The translations under genes and the position numbers were made by a program. A stretch of DNA of 64,000 nucleotides from the NCBI RefSeq assembly GCF_000953715.1, contig NZ_LN824141.1, positions 1,428,501 through 1,492,500 on the forward strand. The letters run 5' to 3'. Below, piece by piece: positions 46,258-53,884 of the stretch (position 1 is the first letter of the stretch; every line of letters starts with the position of its first letter). The notes beneath the pieces are model-generated. The model did no database searches and was not told the origin of the DNA. It saw only the letters and a list, made by a program, of their open reading frames with translations. Origin of the DNA: Defluviitoga tunisiensis (GTDB lineage: Bacteria; Thermotogota; Thermotogae; Petrotogales; Petrotogaceae).

Positions 46258-47856
46258 ATGGAAAAGATCCTTGACATGAGAAACATATGTAAATCTTACT
46301 ATGGCAACCAGGTCCTAACAAACGTTAATCTAGATTTGTTTCCTGGAGAAATTCATAGTCTAGTTGGGGAAAATGGTTCAGGTAAATCTACTTTGATGAA
46401 CATTCTTTTTGGAATGCCTGTTATTCAAAATACTGGTGGCTTTGAAGGAGAAATTATTTTTGAAGGGAAACCAGTGATTATAGACTCTCCCAGGAAGGCT
46501 ATGGAACTAGGCATAGGCATGGTACACCAAGAATTCATGCTTTTGCCGGGATTCACAATAACAGAAAATATTAAACTAAACAGAGAGATCACTAAAAAAA
46601 ATTTTTTAAGCAAGATTTTTGGAAAGTCACTTGAAACTTTAGATATTCCAAGTATGAGAAAAGATGCCAGAAAAGCTTTGGATTCGGTTGGAATGACTAC
46701 TCTTGATGAATGGATTCCTGTGGCTGGACTACCCGTAGCTTACAAACAGTTTGTGGAAATAGCAAGAGAAATAGATAAAAAAAATCTGAAAATTTTAGTT
46801 TTAGATGAACCTACAGCAGTCTTATCAGAATCTGAAGTGAAAGGCTTTTTAGATGTGATTCGTGTCTTATCAGAAGAAGGAATAGCGATTTTATTTATAA
46901 CTCATAGACTTTCTGAGGTGTTGGAAGTTTCAGATCGAATAACAATTTTGCGAGATGGAGTTGTGGTAGATCATGGCTCCGTTTCTTCTTTTAATGCTAT
47001 TACGATTGCAGAAAAAATGGTAGGTCGAAAAGTAGAAAAGTTAGAATTGCCAAAAAGGGAAAAAGAGCTTGATGAGAATGACATCATAATGTCAATAAAA
47101 CAACTTCATGTCTCAATGCCAGGAGAAATGGTTAAAGGATTTAATATTGATATCATAAGGGGAGAAATATTGGGTATAGGGGGCTTAGCAGGGCAAGGCA
47201 AACTTGGAATAGCTAATGGTATTGCTGGTTTATTTCCAGCAAATGGTTTGGTTTATTTTGAGAACGAGCCATTTCAATTAAACAATCCAAGTTTTGCTCT
47301 AAATAAAGGCATCGTATATCTTTCTGAAGACAGACGAGGTGTTGGATTGTTACTGGATGAATCTGTAGAGATTAATATAACAGCAACTGCTATCCATGCC
47401 TACAAAGAATTTATGAAATGGTTTATATTTTTGAAGATATACGATAAAAAGGCGATAAGACAGCATGCAATAAATATGATTAAAGAACTCGATATACGTT
47501 GCAAGAGTCCTTCACAACCAGTAAGAAGATTAAGTGGAGGCAACCAACAAAAAGTTTGTCTGGCAAGAGCATTTACTTTGAAGCCTAAAATTCTTTTTGT
47601 TTCCGAACCGACACGTGGGATAGACGTTGGCGCAAAAAAGTTAGTCTTAGATTACCTTGTTAAGATGAATAGAGAAAGTGGAATAACAATTGTCATGACC
47701 TCAAGCGAGTTGGCAGAATTAAGAAGTATATGTGATCGTATTGCAATAGTCTCTGAGGGAAAGCTTTCGGCTATTCTAAAACCAACTGATTCAGACGCAG
47801 AGTTTGGTATGGCAATGGCTGGAAAATTCCAGGAGGTGATAATGGGTGAACGATAG
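46258..47856 (+). CDS. ABC transporter tandem ATPase (sugar/nucleoside CUT2 type)
   Basis: 532 residues, two ABC domains. First domain has Walker A GENGSGKST and Walker B LVLDEPTAVLSESE. The second has a degenerate P-loop (GLAGQGKLG) with signature LSGGNQQK and FVSEPTRGIDVG. It resembles RbsA/YufO-type ATPases. The ATG at 46258 follows TAGGAGG. The downstream permease starts within its last codons. Confidence 0.88.
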   Translation: MEKILDMRNICKSYYGNQVLTNVNLDLFPGEIHSLVGENGSGKSTLMNILFGMPVIQNTGGFEGEIIFEGKPVIIDSPRKAMELGIGMVHQEFMLLPGFTITENIKLNREITKKNFLSKIFGKSLETLDIPSMRKDARKALDSVGMTTLDEWIPVAGLPVAYKQFVEIAREIDKKNLKILVLDEPTAVLSESEVKGFLDVIRVLSEEGIAILFITHRLSEVLEVSDRITILRDGVVVDHGSVSSFNAITIAEKMVGRKVEKLELPKREKELDENDIIMSIKQLHVSMPGEMVKGFNIDIIRGEILGIGGLAGQGKLGIANGIAGLFPANGLVYFENEPFQLNNPSFALNKGIVYLSEDRRGVGLLLDESVEINITATAIHAYKEFMKWFIFLKIYDKKAIRQHAINMIKELDIRCKSPSQPVRRLSGGNQQKVCLARAFTLKPKILFVSEPTRGIDVGAKKLVLDYLVKMNRESGITIVMTSSELAELRSICDRIAIVSEGKLSAILKPTDSDAEFGMAMAGKFQEVIMGER

Positions 47857-48886
47857 GACTGCACTTCTTAAAAAAATAGATATTCCAACGTTAATAATAG
47901 TATTGTTTTTAGTAGGGTTGTTTGTACTAGCATTCATTACGGGCGTTGCTGTACCTCCTCTGATTGGAGATTCTCTTAGAAGGATAGGTATGAATGGTGT
48001 ATTGGTGTTAGCGATGGTACCTACTATAAGATCTGGAATAGGCCCAAATTTTGGGTTACCTATAGGAATAATTTGTGGATTATTGGGAGCACTAATTAGT
48101 ATGCAGTTGGGACTTTTTGGATTTTTAGGTTTTTGGGTTGCTATTTTACTTGCTGTCGTATTTTGTTTACCTCTTGGTTTAGGGTACTCTTGGATTTTAG
48201 AAAAAGTTCGTGGACAAGAAATGATGGTTGGAACATATTTAGGATATTCAATAGTTGCTTTTATGAGTATTATGTGGCTTATATTGCCATTTTCGAGCCC
48301 TGATATGGTTTGGGCTATTGGTGGAAAAGGATTAAGATATACATTAACATTGAATGAGTACTTTGGTAGCGTATTAAATGATTTTATGAAAATAAAAATA
48401 GGTTCTTTTGAGATACCAACAGGACTACTTCTTTTTTTTGCTGGAACATGTTTGTTAGTTTATTTGTTTTTTAAGACACGTATTGGTTTAGCAATTGATT
48501 TAACGGGTCAAAATGAAAGATATGCAGTGAGTTCAGGAGTTGATATAAAAAAAGCACGTCGAATTTCCGTAATTTTTTCAACAGTTTTGGGGGGAATTGG
48601 AATAATAATTTATGCCCAAAGTTATGGTTTTTTGCAGTTGTATAGAGCTCCGTTATATATGGCATTTCCTGCAGTAGCTTGTATTTTAATTGGAGGAGCT
48701 TCATTAACTAGAGCCACTATCACAAACGTTATAGTAGGAACAACTATTTTTCAAACTTTGCTAACCATAGCTCTTCCGGTTTTAAGTCAGGTAGCTCGAG
48801 GAGATATAACAGAGGTGTTAAGGATGATTATAAGTAATGGAATGATATTATACGCTCTTTCCAGGGCTTCAAAGGAGGCCTCTTAA
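47846..48886 (+). CDS. ABC transporter permease 1 of the DUF3798-type importer
   Basis: 346 residues, about nine hydrophobic segments, of the branched-chain/ribose permease superfamily (BPD_transp_2). Family loop motif GQNERYAVSSGVDIKKAR near 215 and AVACILIGGASL near 275. GTG start at 47846, overlapping the ATPase gene by 11 bases and preceded by GGAGGTGATA. Substrate unknown. Confidence 0.85.
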   Translation: MNDRTALLKKIDIPTLIIVLFLVGLFVLAFITGVAVPPLIGDSLRRIGMNGVLVLAMVPTIRSGIGPNFGLPIGIICGLLGALISMQLGLFGFLGFWVAILLAVVFCLPLGLGYSWILEKVRGQEMMVGTYLGYSIVAFMSIMWLILPFSSPDMVWAIGGKGLRYTLTLNEYFGSVLNDFMKIKIGSFEIPTGLLLFFAGTCLLVYLFFKTRIGLAIDLTGQNERYAVSSGVDIKKARRISVIFSTVLGGIGIIIYAQSYGFLQLYRAPLYMAFPAVACILIGGASLTRATITNVIVGTTIFQTLLTIALPVLSQVARGDITEVLRMIISNGMILYALSRASKEAS

Positions 48887-49966
48887 ATGTCAAAGATTAA
48901 GAATATACTTCTTTCAAATATTGTTCCAATAGTGTTTGTTGTTTTATGTATTTCAGCCATAATAATTGCGGACATACCGATTAATTTCTTGTTGGTTGAA
49001 ATTATTACTCGAATTACTAGGAATTCATTTTTAGTTCTTTCTTTACTCATTCCTGTAGTAGCAGGTTTAGGACTAAATTTTGGGATTGTACTTGGAGCTA
49101 TGGCGGGACAAGCTGCGATGTTTTTTGCTATAGATTGGGGTATGAAGGGCATACCAGGGATATTAATTTCTAGCATTTTAGCTTCTGGTATAGCAATTAT
49201 TTTAGGATATTTAAGTGGACTCCTTTTGAATAGAGCTAAAGGAAAGGAAATGATTACTTCTATGATATTGGGATTCTTTGCCAATGGAGTGTATCAATTA
49301 TTCTTTTTATTTTTTATTGGTTCAATAATTCCTTTCTCAACTAAAACGATGTTATTACCTGATGGTGTAGGATTAAGAAACACTGTTGATTTATGGGGAT
49401 CATTAGAAGGAGTTTTGAATAATCTATGGGTTATCAGAATCGGACAATATGGTATGATTAGGATTTTTATTGTTCCGTTAATTATCATTGCGATTCTTTG
49501 CCTTTTTATATTTTTTCTTTTTAAAACCAAACTTGGACAAGATATGCGAGCAGTTGGACAGGATATGTATGCTTCTGAAGTTTCCGGGATAAGTGTTGAT
49601 AAGGTTAGAATAATTGCTATCATATTATCTACAGTTCTTGCAGCTATTGGTCAAATAATATACCTTCAAGATATTGGAACGATAAATACGTATAACAGTC
49701 ATGAGCAAGTAGGATTGTTTTCAATTGCGGCACTTTTAGTAGGTGGCGCTACAACCCGAAAAGCATCTATCTGGAATGCAATTATTGGCGTGATATTATT
49801 TCACACATTGTTTATTGTGGCGCCTAGTGCAGGAAATAAACTCTTTGGGCAGCCACAGATTGGAGAATATTTTAGAGAATTTATCGCTTATGCAGTTATT
49901 GCATTTGCACTAGCAATGCATGGATTGGAAACCAAAAAAAGCTTGGAGATAAAAGCAGCAAAGTAG
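48887..49966 (+). CDS. ABC transporter permease 2 of the DUF3798-type importer
   Basis: 359 residues, about nine membrane segments, homologous in layout to permease 1 (GLGLNFGIVLGAMAG near 61-75; GQDMYASEVSGISVDKVR near 225; IAALLVGGATTRKASIWNA). Starts immediately after the first permease. Two different permeases suggest a heterodimer, as in BmpA/nucleoside-type importers. No enzyme gene lies in the operon to indicate the substrate. Confidence 0.85.
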   Translation: MSKIKNILLSNIVPIVFVVLCISAIIIADIPINFLLVEIITRITRNSFLVLSLLIPVVAGLGLNFGIVLGAMAGQAAMFFAIDWGMKGIPGILISSILASGIAIILGYLSGLLLNRAKGKEMITSMILGFFANGVYQLFFLFFIGSIIPFSTKTMLLPDGVGLRNTVDLWGSLEGVLNNLWVIRIGQYGMIRIFIVPLIIIAILCLFIFFLFKTKLGQDMRAVGQDMYASEVSGISVDKVRIIAIILSTVLAAIGQIIYLQDIGTINTYNSHEQVGLFSIAALLVGGATTRKASIWNAIIGVILFHTLFIVAPSAGNKLFGQPQIGEYFREFIAYAVIAFALAMHGLETKKSLEIKAAK

Positions 49967-50185
49967 GATTATTTAAAAATAATTTAACTTTAATTTAATA
50001 TTAGACACTTGACATTTAAAAAAAGTTATGTCATAATAATGATGGAGTGAGGAATAGTACTCCAAGAATTTAGTAACAAGTAGTATGATTTTTAGTTCTT
50101 GTTGATTTTCTGCAGTGTGGTGGTAAAGAAGCAACAAGTAGTTGAGGAAGGTGCTTTGTGGTAAGTTTCGAGTTTTGTGAAGTAC

Positions 50186-50237
50186 CGGGTTCCTGTACGT
50201 AGATTGAAAAGGTTTGTTTTTAACGTACAGGAACCCG
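50186..50237 (+). terminator. 15-bp inverted repeat between transporter operon and convergent SDR gene
   Basis: Arms CGGGTTCCTGTACGT and ACGTACAGGAACCCG, 22-base loop, followed on the plus strand by TATTTATTT. Probably a bidirectional terminator for the two convergent units. The 289-base gap 49967-50255 that holds it is richer in GC than other gaps here and may derive from an old mobile element; nothing else was recognised. Confidence 0.55.
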
Positions 50238-50255
50238 TATTTATTTGTGGATAGT

Positions 50256-51029
50256 TCACTCCGCATATATCATTTTAATAGTCATACCTCCATCAACAAT
50301 ATAATTAACACCTGTAATAAATCCTGCTTTTTCATTATCCGCTAAAAATAAGCAAAGATTAGCAATATCAAGAGGATTTCCCACTCTTCCTGCAGGATGT
50401 TGAGAATGATCGATTTCTCGAAGTATTGGTTCAGTTTTTTGACTTTTTTTCTTCCAATTTGAAGTTTCTATCCATCCGGGACTTATACTTACAACTCTTA
50501 TGCCAAATTGTGCTAAGCTTATGGCTAGTGAGTGTGTTAAAGCTACAACTCCGCCTTTTGATGCCGAATAAGGTTCTGTATCAGGTTCAGACTGAAAAGC
50601 TCTTGTACTAGCTATATTGATAATAATTCCTCCGTTTTCTTTCATGTTTTCTGCACAATATTTTGAACATAGGTAAGGTCCCGAAAGATTAACTTGAATT
50701 ACTCTGTTCCACTCTTCAAACGTTCTGTTAAAAATACTTTTAGTCGAACTGATAGCAGCATTATTAACGAGAATGTCTATCTTTCCATGTACCTTTATTG
50801 TTTGATCAACCATCTTTTTTACGGAATTTTCATCAGCTACGTCTGTGTTAATAAATAGAGCTTCAAAGCCTTTTTCTTTAAGTAGTTTTTCTCTTTCTAG
50901 TCCTGCTTCTTCATCTATTTCTGCGATAACAACTTTTATACCATTTTGACAAAATAATTCACATATAGCTGCGCCAATTCCTTGACCACTACCTGTCACA
51001 ATAGCCGCTTTTCCTTGTAGATTATTCAT
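50256..51029 (-). CDS. SDR-family oxidoreductase, substrate unknown
   Basis: 257 residues. NAD(P) motif VTGSGQGIGAA near 11-21, NNAAIS near 88, catalytic Ser in NIASTRAFQ and Tyr-x-x-x-Lys in YSASKGG near 152-156, C-terminal DGGMT. Resembles glucose 1-dehydrogenase or 3-oxoacyl-ACP reductase-like enzymes, which cannot be separated by motif. ATG at 51029 follows AAGGGGTGG. Upstream neighbour is uppP, 38 bases away. Confidence 0.83.
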   Translation of the reverse strand: MNNLQGKAAIVTGSGQGIGAAICELFCQNGIKVVIAEIDEEAGLEREKLLKEKGFEALFINTDVADENSVKKMVDQTIKVHGKIDILVNNAAISSTKSIFNRTFEEWNRVIQVNLSGPYLCSKYCAENMKENGGIIINIASTRAFQSEPDTEPYSASKGGVVALTHSLAISLAQFGIRVVSISPGWIETSNWKKKSQKTEPILREIDHSQHPAGRVGNPLDIANLCLFLADNEKAGFITGVNYIVDGGMTIKMIYAE

Positions 51030-51067
51030 ATTTCCACCCCTTTGTTGATTGTTATAAATCTACAGAT

Positions 51068-51814
51068 TCACAGAATAAATATAGCGAGAAAGCCGATTAT
51101 AAAACAATAAATAGAAAAATATTTTAATTTGCCAGCTATTACAGTTTTTTTGACTAACAACAACCCTATTAAACCAAACCCAAAGGCTGCTATTGAACCA
51201 AGAATCATACTTGGATTAAAAGAAACTTTTGTAATTTCAAAAATTCCTGCGCCAAAAGTTACCGGAAGGCTCATTAAGAAGGAATATTTTACAGCATCTT
51301 CTCTTTTCATTTTCATTAAAAGCGCAGCAAATATAGTTGAACCACTTCTTGATAATCCAGGGAATATGGCAATTGCTTGCATAATTCCTATTACTAGAGC
51401 GTCAAGATAAGTTATTTGTTGTATATTTTTTTCACCATTGAAGTAATCAGAGGAAAAAAGTAAAAAACCTGTTATTAATAAAAAAATTCCAACTAAAGAT
51501 AAGGATGAAAATGCTGATTCAACAGTCGATTCAAGTGTAAAACCTATGATTGCGGCAGGAATAGATGAAATAATTAATTTCAATATTAGAGAAAGTGACT
51601 CCTTTTCCCACTTAAAAAGCCCTTTGATTAATTGTAATACCTCTTGCCAAACGAAAATTAATACAGCAAAAAACGTAGCTAAATGAAGTAAAGCAAAGTA
51701 TGGTACATTTGTATCAATGTTCATAAAATGGGAAAATATAACTAAATGTCCAGAACTCGAAACAGGAAGAAATTCTGTGAGACCTTGAACAACTCCAAGA
51801 ATTATATTTTTCAT
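51068..51814 (-). CDS. uppP: Undecaprenyl-diphosphatase
   Basis: Membrane phosphatase that recycles undecaprenyl pyrophosphate for cell-wall synthesis (BacA/UppP family). 248 residues, about eight helices. The two signature motifs are intact: QGLTEFLPVSSSGHL near residues 9-23 and PGLSRSGSTI near 150. Somewhat shorter than the Escherichia enzyme (about 273). ATG at 51814 follows TAGGGGG. Confidence 0.93.
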   Translation of the reverse strand: MKNIILGVVQGLTEFLPVSSSGHLVIFSHFMNIDTNVPYFALLHLATFFAVLIFVWQEVLQLIKGLFKWEKESLSLILKLIISSIPAAIIGFTLESTVESAFSSLSLVGIFLLITGFLLFSSDYFNGEKNIQQITYLDALVIGIMQAIAIFPGLSRSGSTIFAALLMKMKREDAVKYSFLMSLPVTFGAGIFEITKVSFNPSMILGSIAAFGFGLIGLLLVKKTVIAGKLKYFSIYCFIIGFLAIFIL

Positions 51815-51877
51815 TTTTACCCCCTATTTTATAGATTTCAGACTGATTAGTGGTTGAAATATAATTTTGAATTCTAT

Positions 51878-52432
51878 CTATTTAATTTCTTTAATTATTC
51901 TACATGGATTTCCAACAGCAACAACGTTTTCAGGAATATTTTTAGTAACTATACTTCCGGCTCCTATGACAGAATTATCCCCAATTGTAACGCCAGGTCC
52001 TATAATTGCACCCCCTCCAATCCAGACATTATTTCCAATAGTTATGGGGAAGGCGAGTTCTAGGAAGTTTTTTCTGCTAGTAGGATCAGTAGAATGAGTA
52101 GCAGAGTATATTTGTACATTTGGACCAATTTGTACATAATCTCCGATTATAACTTTGTTACAATCAAGAATGATCCCACCAAAGTTCATAAAAAAATAAT
52201 TCCCTACAGATATATTATAGCCGTAGTCGCAATGGAAAGAAGGTTCTATAAATATATTTTCTCCGATTTTTCCAAATAGTTCTTTCAATATATTTTTTCT
52301 ATCAGCAAGTTCATCTGGATGAGAATTATTAAATTTCCACACTAATCGACGTGCTCTTTGTCTGTCGTTAACAAGTTGAGGATCTGAAGCTGTGTAAAAT
52401 TCCCCGGCTAACATTTTTTCTTTTTCAGTCAC
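51878..52432 (-). CDS. Maltose/galactoside-type O-acetyltransferase
   Basis: 184 residues. N-terminal Mac domain (TEKEKMLAGEFYTASDP, then LFGKIGENIFIEPSFHCDYGYNI) and a left-handed beta-helix of hexapeptide repeats (IGDYVQIGPNVQI, IGNNVWIGGGAIIGPGVTIGDN). YSATHSTDP holds the catalytic His. Acetylates sugars with acetyl-CoA, commonly as detoxification. The GTG at 52432 is preferred to the upstream start at 52471: TAGGAGG lies nine bases ahead and the length fits Maa. Next to the ISC insertion. Confidence 0.87.
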   Translation of the reverse strand: MTEKEKMLAGEFYTASDPQLVNDRQRARRLVWKFNNSHPDELADRKNILKELFGKIGENIFIEPSFHCDYGYNISVGNYFFMNFGGIILDCNKVIIGDYVQIGPNVQIYSATHSTDPTSRKNFLELAFPITIGNNVWIGGGAIIGPGVTIGDNSVIGAGSIVTKNIPENVVAVGNPCRIIKEIK

Positions 52433-52525
52433 TTTATTATTCCTCCTATATTTTGAGAATTGTATAGGCAAATAAATTTGTTTGGCTTTATGAGTTAATG
52501 ATCTTGCTATTTACTTATCATTTTA

Positions 52526-53161
52526 TCATTTTCCTGCAAGAAGACTCCCACTTCTGTAAGCGTGGGATGAATTGAAGTTATAAAACACACTAAATCCTTT
52601 CCTAAACATATAGGGCTTAACTAAATCTGTTTTAACTGGCTTAGACATTTCCATTAGCTTAATATATTTACCTTTGTTCTGTACACCTTGAACTGAATAT
52701 TTTTTGCTCTCAAAGATAACGATATCTTTAGGCTGATAAGCGTATCTTTGCTTACGAATATTTCTTCTGCCTTTTGATTTTTTAGCTCCACGATACTTAT
52801 GAAGATTTTCTTCATTTAAGTTTTTGTTCCGTGTCCTTCTACCACAGAAAAGCTCTTGTCCTGTTTTAATAGACTTATCTCTTATATCAACATATTTTGC
52901 ATCATAGAACTTTTCGAGTGAACGATTGTTTCTCCTAATTTGCTCAAAATAGATAGGTTCTATTCTCTGTTGATTAATTCCACCTGCTATGCAAAATGCA
53001 TCGTTATAATGTGTCTTTTCCAAACCAAGACTTACTCTTTTGGATTTTGTAATATAACCGTAAGTGTAGTCACACATCAGCGCATTGACCAATTTCCATC
53101 TTATAGTAGACATAAATGTTGCGTCCTTTAATGGTTTTTGAACAGGCTTCATTCCATACAA
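52526..53161 (-). pseudogene. iscB: IscB remnant: C-terminal third only (RuvC-III and TAM-binding region)
   Basis: 211 codons from TTG 53161. PLKDATFMSTIRW at the start, RuvC-III with His-x-x-Asp in LEKTHYNDAFCIAGG near residues 48-62, then RRNNRSLEKFYDAKYVDIRD and NENLHKYRG-like RNA/TAM-contacting segments and a small C-terminal barrel. IscB proteins are roughly 400-500 residues; here the PLMP domain, RuvC-I, bridge helix, RuvC-II and HNH are missing. The reading frame starts right after the RNA, as for a full iscB, so an internal deletion seems to have joined start site and C-terminus. Nuclease activity is not expected; RNA binding might remain. Confidence 0.78.
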
Positions 53162-53412
53162 TTTACCTCCATCAAGGTAAGTCAGGCCGAAGCCTGTAGG
53201 TCCACATCGCCAATGTTATAGCAGGTTTAATGGTAACAGCACTTCTCCTACCCCTCAGAGATGTTTAACCATTACCCTCAGAGCATGGGACTTGTGGAGC
53301 ATCCCACGGTGACTATATATTCTGCTATAACTAATCATTAGCAAAAGCTAATGACATAGGCTAATCAACCGAGCTTGCATTTCTACAAGACCCCGCCTCT
53401 ATAGGCGGTGGG
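52530..53412 (-). mobile_element. ISC-type (IS200/605-like) element remnant
   Basis: Left end: HEARO/omega RNA (53163-53412). Middle: truncated iscB. Right end: a hairpin with TCCCAC/GTGGGA arms near 52546-52567, as at IS200/605-family right ends. No TnpA is present, so it would depend on a helper. The right end is read as the last codons of the iscB frame. Exact boundaries are estimates. It sits in the 3' end of aroQ. Confidence 0.7.
53163..53412 (-). ncRNA. HEARO RNA (IscB omega RNA)
   Basis: Guide-type RNA of IscB systems (HEARO class). On the minus strand: hairpin CCGCC/GGCGG (53393-53408), CTTGTA-GAAA-TGCAAG hairpin, perfect 8-bp hairpin with TTTT loop (53335-53354), a long-range 10-bp stem GTTATAGCAG/CTGCTATAAC (53322-53331 with 53215-53224) enclosing several branches, a UUCG hairpin CAGGC/GCCTG (53183-53196), and a terminal stem TTACCT/AGGTAA (53163-53180) that covers the GGAGG of the downstream iscB frame. 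Arms are fully complementary, so the RNA scaffold looks intact though the protein is not. The guide would be the flanking 3' end of aroQ. Confidence 0.83.
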
Positions 53413-53826
53413 TGGTTGACTAATATAGTTCAATGCTAAAATATATCCATCAAAACCAAATCCTGAAATTACTCCATTGCAGCATGCTGCAGTAACAGAC
53501 CTATGACGAAAATCTTCTCTTGCTAAAATGTTAGTAAGATGAACTTCAATTTTTGGAACAGTTGCTATTTCAAGTGCATCTCTGATAGCATATGAATAAT
53601 GGGTGTAGGCGCCAGGATTTATGATCAATGCTTTGTAATCTAATCTTTGAATTCTATCAATTATTTCGCCTTCTGAATTGGAATGAAAGATCTCTATCGC
53701 TAGTTTATTTTCTTCTGCGAAATTATAGATTTTTTTCTCAAGTTCATCATAGCTTTCAGTACCATATATATCTTTTGGCCTTTTTCCGAGCATGTTTATA
53801 TTAGGTCCATTAATTATTAAAATCAT
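53383..53826 (-). CDS. aroQ: 3-dehydroquinate dehydratase, type II, with an element-encoded C-terminal tail
   Basis: 147 residues. IINGPNINMLGKRP at the start, YGTESYDEL with the catalytic Tyr of the lid near 22, FHSNSEGEIIDRI near 48, INPGAYTHYSYAIRDAL near 72, EVHLTNILAREDFRHRS with catalytic His near 100. The enzyme normally ends soon after GYILALNYI; the last dozen residues (SQPPTAYRGGVL) are read from the HEARO RNA left end, so the insertion replaced the natural stop. Catalytic parts are untouched. Last gene of the aro operon; ATG at 53826 behind GAGGAG. Confidence 0.93.
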   Translation of the reverse strand: MILIINGPNINMLGKRPKDIYGTESYDELEKKIYNFAEENKLAIEIFHSNSEGEIIDRIQRLDYKALIINPGAYTHYSYAIRDALEIATVPKIEVHLTNILAREDFRHRSVTAACCNGVISGFGFDGYILALNYISQPPTAYRGGVL

Positions 53827-53884
53827 TTTTCTCTCCTCTTTTTAGAAATCTTCATTTTCAAATTACTTATCCTTTAGAAAACGG

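Noticed and set aside
49973-50266. 97-codon minus-strand frame in the gap between the transporter operon and the SDR gene
   Set aside because: It runs through both arms of the inverted repeat, overlaps the SDR end, and has an unnatural Tyr/Leu/His-rich composition without a ribosome site.
52526-53161. Independent small host gene, or TnpB rather than IscB
   Set aside because: The sequence matches the IscB C-terminal order (RuvC-III H-x-x-D followed by RRNNRSLEKFYDAKY) and follows a HEARO RNA; TnpB has a Cys4 zinc finger here and its RNA at the other end.
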